Assembly: GCA_041392665.1 (NCBI GenBank)
Contig: JAWKLQ010000005.1
Location: 186,001-250,000, forward strand
Source of the DNA: Flavilitoribacter sp020436695
GTDB taxonomy: Bacteria; Bacteroidota; Bacteroidia; Chitinophagales; Saprospiraceae
Length of the DNA stretch: 64,000 nucleotides
Direction: 5' to 3'
Part shown: positions 60,320-64,000 of the stretch, piece after piece
Numbering within the stretch: position 1 is the stretch's first letter
Layout of the letters: each line of letters opens with the position of its first letter
Program-made: the position numbers and the translations under genes
Notes under the pieces: generated by a model
Databases searched by the model: none
Told to the model about the DNA's origin: nothing
Seen by the model: only the letters and a program-made list of their open reading frames with translations

Positions 60320-61122
60320 CCCGCGAAGAGCTTTTCGGCCAGATCCGGCAAAAAAAATCTTATCTCTGCATCGGTTTGGACACCGATATCCAACGCATTC
60401 CCAAACATCTTTTGCAAAAGGAAGATCCTGTTTTTGAATTCAATCGTCAGATCATTGACGCTACCCGGGATCTGTGCGTGGCGTACAAACCCAATATTGC
60501 CTTCTATGAATCGCTGGGGGCCGCCGGTTGGGAAAGCCTGGCCAAGACCCTGGCCTACATCCCTTCCGGGCATTTTACCATAGCCGATGCCAAGCGTGGA
60601 GATATCGGCAATACTTCCGGGCTGTATGCACGGGCCTTCTTCGATACTCTCAATTTTGACGCAGTAACAGTGGCTCCCTATATGGGCGTTGATTCGGTAA
60701 AACCCTTTTTGGAATTTGAAGACAAATGGGTCATCCTGCTGGCCCTTACTTCCAATCAGGGTAGCAATGATTTTCAAATGACGCCGCAGGAGAACGGACA
60801 ACCCCTTTTCGAAAAGGTCATGCGCCGGGCCATGGAGTGGGGCAGCCCCGAACAGCTGATGTTCGTTGTCGGCGCTACTCATCCGGAAAAATTCCAGGAG
60901 ATCCGTGCCATTGCTCCGGAACACTTCCTGCTGGTACCCGGAGTTGGTGCACAGGGCGGCAATCTGGAAAGTCTGAGCCGGTACGGCCTCAATGAAATGG
61001 GTGGTTTGCTGGTCAACTCTTCCCGGGGGATCATTTACGCTGGCTCCGGCACTGATTTTGCGGAGCAGGCGCGTACGGCAGCCCTGACGGTGCAGCAGGA
61101 AATGGCCCGGCTGCTCACCTGA
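60316..61122 (+). CDS. pyrF: orotidine 5'-phosphate decarboxylase
   Basis: Decarboxylates OMP to UMP, the last step of de novo pyrimidine synthesis. 268 residues, the longer type-2 PyrF subfamily. Visible are LCIGLDTD at the N-terminus, the catalytic DAKRGDIGNTS (D91, K93, D96), VAPYMGVDSVKPF and the phosphate-binding end LLVNSSRGIIYAG. It is coupled to the NifU-like gene. pyrE, the preceding step, is at the other end of the window. Confidence 0.95.
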   Translation: MTREELFGQIRQKKSYLCIGLDTDIQRIPKHLLQKEDPVFEFNRQIIDATRDLCVAYKPNIAFYESLGAAGWESLAKTLAYIPSGHFTIADAKRGDIGNTSGLYARAFFDTLNFDAVTVAPYMGVDSVKPFLEFEDKWVILLALTSNQGSNDFQMTPQENGQPLFEKVMRRAMEWGSPEQLMFVVGATHPEKFQEIRAIAPEHFLLVPGVGAQGGNLESLSRYGLNEMGGLLVNSSRGIIYAGSGTDFAEQARTAALTVQQEMARLLT

Positions 61123-61123
61123 T

Positions 61124-61669
61124 TCAGCCTGCGCTCAATGCCCTGGTGAATATTTTCCAGTCGGTCTGAGGCGGTAAGACCATATCTGTAGTCTGTACAG
61201 AGCGTCGAATATTCTTCCAGTTTTCATCACTTTTAGAAGCGCCGATGGTCCATAATAATTTGGCGTCCCGGTAAATCCGTACTGCCGGCAATAATTCCTC
61301 AGTACAAGGTCCCCATCCGATCATTTCGAAGCGGAGGTCCGCTTTGTTTACGCTTATACAAGCTTTGTCTCCCTGCCTTACTTCAATAGTTTGTTCTGAT
61401 ATGGTCAGCGTACTGTTAGCCGGCAGTGGTTGTTGGCCGAGGTAATACCTTATAGCTGCGTAAAAGATGGATCCGACAAGGCAGAGAATAGCGAAGTGCA
61501 GGTCGTAAGATAAACGAAAAAGATCCCAGAGGCCGACATGGGCCAGTAATACGGGAAGTGCCACGCCACCGGTATACCACCAGAAAGCTCGAAGATGATA
61601 TTGATAGCTGTTGGGGAATAATTCGTATTTCAGAGTGATCTTTTGGGGATGTAAACGCGATAGAGTCAT
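61124..61669 (-). CDS. membrane protein of unknown function (two membrane segments, PH-like C-terminus)
   Basis: A 181-residue protein I do not recognise by family. Two hydrophobic segments (about 29-50 and 57-75) form a hairpin, followed by a ~100-residue beta-rich domain (LTISEQTIEVRQGDKACISV...). The topology resembles bacterial PH-domain membrane proteins such as YcxB-like ones. It converges on pyrF with a 1-bp gap and no terminator between them. The N-terminal KITLKYELF is also typical of such proteins. Confidence 0.65.
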   Translation of the reverse strand: MTLSRLHPQKITLKYELFPNSYQYHLRAFWWYTGGVALPVLLAHVGLWDLFRLSYDLHFAILCLVGSIFYAAIRYYLGQQPLPANSTLTISEQTIEVRQGDKACISVNKADLRFEMIGWGPCTEELLPAVRIYRDAKLLWTIGASKSDENWKNIRRSVQTTDMVLPPQTDWKIFTRALSAG

Positions 61670-61831
61670 TTAGAATGATTTAGGTTTCAGATGTATTTAG
61701 CGCAGGATAGTATGTAATTTTTATACAGCTGATAACGTAAAAGTTACCTCGAATTACCATTTTTAACGGAATATTAATTCCGTGGTTACAGTAAAAATGT
61801 GATCCTAACGATTGTTTTTGACCGGTCCTTC
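61670..61831. other. intergenic DNA, nothing recognised
   Basis: AT-rich stretch upstream of the minus-strand membrane protein gene. It should contain its promoter; a hairpin-like GGAATATTAATTCC occurs at about 61769-61782. Confidence 0.3.
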
Positions 61832-61969
61832 AGTAAGTGACGGAGTAAAAATAAATGAACCAATTTTAGGTTTTTAATATTTCGCTAAGCCATTGACTAA
61901 GAGGAAATGGTGTGCGAAATTTTCAAAATCTCTAGGGAAATTGGTTCATTTATTTCCGTCAAACTACTA
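61832..61969. repeat. 138-bp imperfect inverted repeat (MITE-like hairpin)
   Basis: The outer arms pair TGACGGAGTAAAAATAAATG...AACCAATTT (from 61838) with AAATTGGTTCATTTATTTCCGTCA (61938-61961, split here). The inner part also pairs (ATTTCGCTAAGCCATT with AAATGGTGTGCGAAAT). The structure has no ORF. It could be a miniature inverted-repeat element or a structured transcript. Confidence 0.65.
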
Positions 61970-62064
61970 AAAGATCATAAAGCGCGACAAAATTGAAATA
62001 AGCTGCGACAGGATTAAAAGCATAAACCCCGGCTTCCGGCTACTTTTGGCTGAAAATAAAAGAC

Positions 62065-62886
62065 ATGAAAAATATAGTATATCTCCTCTCATTATTGATC
62101 CTGTCTGTTTCGGCCTTTGCCCAACAACCTTTGACCGGCACCTGGGTCTGCCCATTAGACCCCAATGAAGGATATGAAAGCGAAACCCTTACGTTTAGCC
62201 CGGATGGGGTTTATCAATGCACTATTGCTTACCTGAATGGAGAAGAATACGGGATCGGACCGGATATTGCAGTCGGTTACTATCAATACGACGGTACCAC
62301 CCTACACCTGTACGATCTGGTGAACGATAACCATCTGACATTTCCCACCGACCGGGTAGGGAACAGCCAATTGATCTTGCGCAACAGCACGACACAGGAG
62401 CGGTTTACCTACCAATATCGCGGACCGGGAGAGGTTAGTGCTGTGCAACGCGGTAATTTACAGGCCTGGGAATATTATCGCCGGCTGGGAGGTGTCTGGC
62501 AATCAAAAGAAACCATCCTCAAAGTATTACCCAGTCTGGGCATCATGCTGATCCGCAATCCCAACGATCCGAATTATTTCAACTGGGGGCAATATTCCAT
62601 TTCCGGGAATGTGTTGTCGATCAGAGAGATAAGTGCTGAACAAAACACCTTTTATCAGGGTAATATCCAGTCTTTCGGAGAGACGGATTTTCGAATGGAG
62701 AACGGAGGTGACGTGGAACACTATCGGTACCAGGGAAAGCTACAACTGAATGAGCAGGAAACCTTCATGGTACAGCAATACATGAATACGGTGCATCGCA
62801 CTAATATGTCGATCATCGATGCCATGGATGGGGTGCAGGATTTCATCTGGCGCCGGGTAGACGAGCATGGGAATATTCGTTATTGA
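62065..62886 (+). CDS. secreted protein of unknown function (lipocalin-like halves)
   Basis: A 273-residue exported protein with a clear signal peptide (NIVYLLSLLILSVSAFAQ). The mature part opens PLTGTWVCPLDPNEGYESE, and the pattern recurs at about 142-150 (LGGVWQSKETILKV), suggesting two beta-rich lipocalin/META-like domains. I cannot name a family. It is a single gene, followed by the converging P1 peptidase gene. Confidence 0.65.
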   Translation: MKNIVYLLSLLILSVSAFAQQPLTGTWVCPLDPNEGYESETLTFSPDGVYQCTIAYLNGEEYGIGPDIAVGYYQYDGTTLHLYDLVNDNHLTFPTDRVGNSQLILRNSTTQERFTYQYRGPGEVSAVQRGNLQAWEYYRRLGGVWQSKETILKVLPSLGIMLIRNPNDPNYFNWGQYSISGNVLSIREISAEQNTFYQGNIQSFGETDFRMENGGDVEHYRYQGKLQLNEQETFMVQQYMNTVHRTNMSIIDAMDGVQDFIWRRVDEHGNIRY

Positions 62887-62910
62887 TAATTAACTCCTGA
62901 TTCGCACGTT

Positions 62911-63990
62911 TCATTGCTTCATAATCTCCAATACCCGCTCCACCGGCAATGCTTCCACGGTATGACCATTGCCGGTCATGGTCTCGGCTGCAAACAGAGA
63001 ATTGATAATGGCTTCTTCGGTAGCTTCGATGGTAGCCAGAAAAAGAGGACTGATGCGATCGTTGTGCAGCACTTCCTGTTGTAAAAGAGAGCCATCCGCC
63101 CGGTAGGGTACACGGAGGGTTTCGGCGGTGGAGAACGCTATGACGTAATCACCGCTGCCATTGGAAGCGATGCCTCCGGTTCGGGCCAGTCCCAGCATTG
63201 CCCGTTTGGCCAGTCGCTTAAGATTACGGGCATCCAGAGGAGCATCGGTCGCCACGACCATCATGCAGGAACCGTCGCCGGAATCTTCCAACTGACTACG
63301 AAATGCGTATTGCTCCAGGGCCTGACCGATCGGGGCGCCATTAATGGTCAGTACCCCGCCGAAGTTGGTTTGCACGAGCACGCCGACGGTATAGCCGCCC
63401 AGATCCGACGGCAGTTTTCGGGAGGCTGTACCGATGCCTCCTTTGAATCCAAAACAGACCGTACCGGTACCGGCACCGACATTTCCTTCCTGTATGGGGC
63501 CGCTCTCCGCCAGATCAATGGCCCGCTGTACATCCCGTTTACGGATGTGCAATCCTCGAATGTCGTTCAGGTATCCGTCATTGGTTTCTCCGACAATTCC
63601 GTTAACCGATCGAACATCCTCGTTTCCTGTTTGTTTTAAGGTATATTCTATAATTGCCTCAACTGCGGCCGGTACGCTAAGCGTATTAGTCAAAATTACC
63701 GGAGTTTCTATATTACCCAATTCTTCCACCTGGCTATAACCAGCTAATTTCCCGAAACCGTTGCCCAGGTAAATGGCCGCAGGTACCTTGCTTTGAAACA
63801 TATTTCCGGAATAAGGAAGGATCGCAGTGACGCCCGTTCGGATACTTTTCCCTTTAATTCGGGTGTAATGACCGACTTTGACCCCCGCCACGTCGGTAAT
63901 GGCATTCAGTGGGCCGGGGGGGATCACTCCAATGACAATACCGAGATCTCTTGGTCTTGACTGAGCCACGGAATCTGTCTTGATGAACAT
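62911..63990 (-). CDS. P1-family peptidase (DmpA/L-aminopeptidase-D-esterase type)
   Basis: A 359-residue self-processing aminopeptidase. ITDVAGVKVGHYTRIKG and AIYLGNGFGKLAG are typical of the N-terminal part. The processing/nucleophile Ser is S241 in DSGDGSCMMVVATDAPL, followed by RLAKRAMLGLARTGG. The start ATG 63990 gives the normal length; there is no signal peptide. The gene is complete just inside the window edge. Members release N-terminal residues from peptides or amides. Confidence 0.9.
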   Translation of the reverse strand: MFIKTDSVAQSRPRDLGIVIGVIPPGPLNAITDVAGVKVGHYTRIKGKSIRTGVTAILPYSGNMFQSKVPAAIYLGNGFGKLAGYSQVEELGNIETPVILTNTLSVPAAVEAIIEYTLKQTGNEDVRSVNGIVGETNDGYLNDIRGLHIRKRDVQRAIDLAESGPIQEGNVGAGTGTVCFGFKGGIGTASRKLPSDLGGYTVGVLVQTNFGGVLTINGAPIGQALEQYAFRSQLEDSGDGSCMMVVATDAPLDARNLKRLAKRAMLGLARTGGIASNGSGDYVIAFSTAETLRVPYRADGSLLQQEVLHNDRISPLFLATIEATEEAIINSLFAAETMTGNGHTVEALPVERVLEIMKQ

Positions 63991-64000
63991 AGAAAACAGG

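Overview
The window comes from a Bacteroidota chromosome, most likely Saprospirales or a close relative. The evidence is the Bacteroidota-type division/wall (dcw) gene order, a MraY with a large internal insertion, the -7 element TAnnTTTG in front of many genes, start codons without clear Shine-Dalgarno sequences, and families common in that phylum (DUF4221, DUF2442, DUF3124, lipoproteins with short lipoboxes). The lineage below phylum level is inference. No rRNA, tRNA or CRISPR array was recognised.

Layout. 1-7.7 kb: housekeeping genes (M42 peptidase, pyrE, Nudix hydrolase, pdhA, TPR membrane protein, ribH, MBL-fold hydrolase, aldo/keto reductase). 7.7-10.3 kb: a mobile block in which a complete IS66-type element with an 8-bp target duplication has inserted just upstream of a REP-associated tyrosine transposase (RAYT) flanked by REP-like palindromes. 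10.3-18.3 kb: gamma-glutamyltransferase, alkaline phosphatase plus acyl-CoA dehydrogenase, a CotH-like secreted protein, an atypical SDR and a polyprenol-phosphate glycosyltransferase. 18.7-21.7 kb: a DUF4956 membrane protein, HlyD-like adaptor and TolC-like protein in one operon. 21.8-27.1 kb: a convergent operon of CHAT protease, nSTAND ATPase, a membrane-anchored formylglycine-enzyme-like protein and an OmpA lipoprotein. 27.3-44 kb: the complete dcw cluster mraZ-rsmH-ftsL-pbp-murE-mraY-murD-ftsW-murG-murC-ftsQ-ftsA-ftsZ, with MraZ boxes in front. 44-47 kb: decayed DNA (IS5 remnant, broken genes, a duplicated 46-bp segment). 47-64 kb: DUF3124 lipoprotein, small orphan protein, ABC exporter, typA, ECF sigma factor, beta-helix/PDZ protein, rluA-like gene, an unusual ribF-glycosyltransferase fusion, mrp, NifU-like protein, pyrF, and two unknowns around a P1 peptidase.

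The most unusual global feature is a set of intergenic regions built from locus-specific 7- or 8-bp tandem words arranged as facing inverted arms, so each transcript could fold into a long imperfect hairpin. Ten such loci occur here. Five of them fill gaps inside the dcw cluster, before murE, ftsW, murG, ftsA and ftsZ. Two loci share the same composite module ending in (TGACAAC)10 and (TGACAAC)13.

The best candidates for an undescribed system are these repeats, the CHAT/nSTAND/FGE/OmpA operon and the adjacent DUF4956/adaptor/outer-membrane-factor operon. All functional calls come from reading motifs by eye; no database search was possible.
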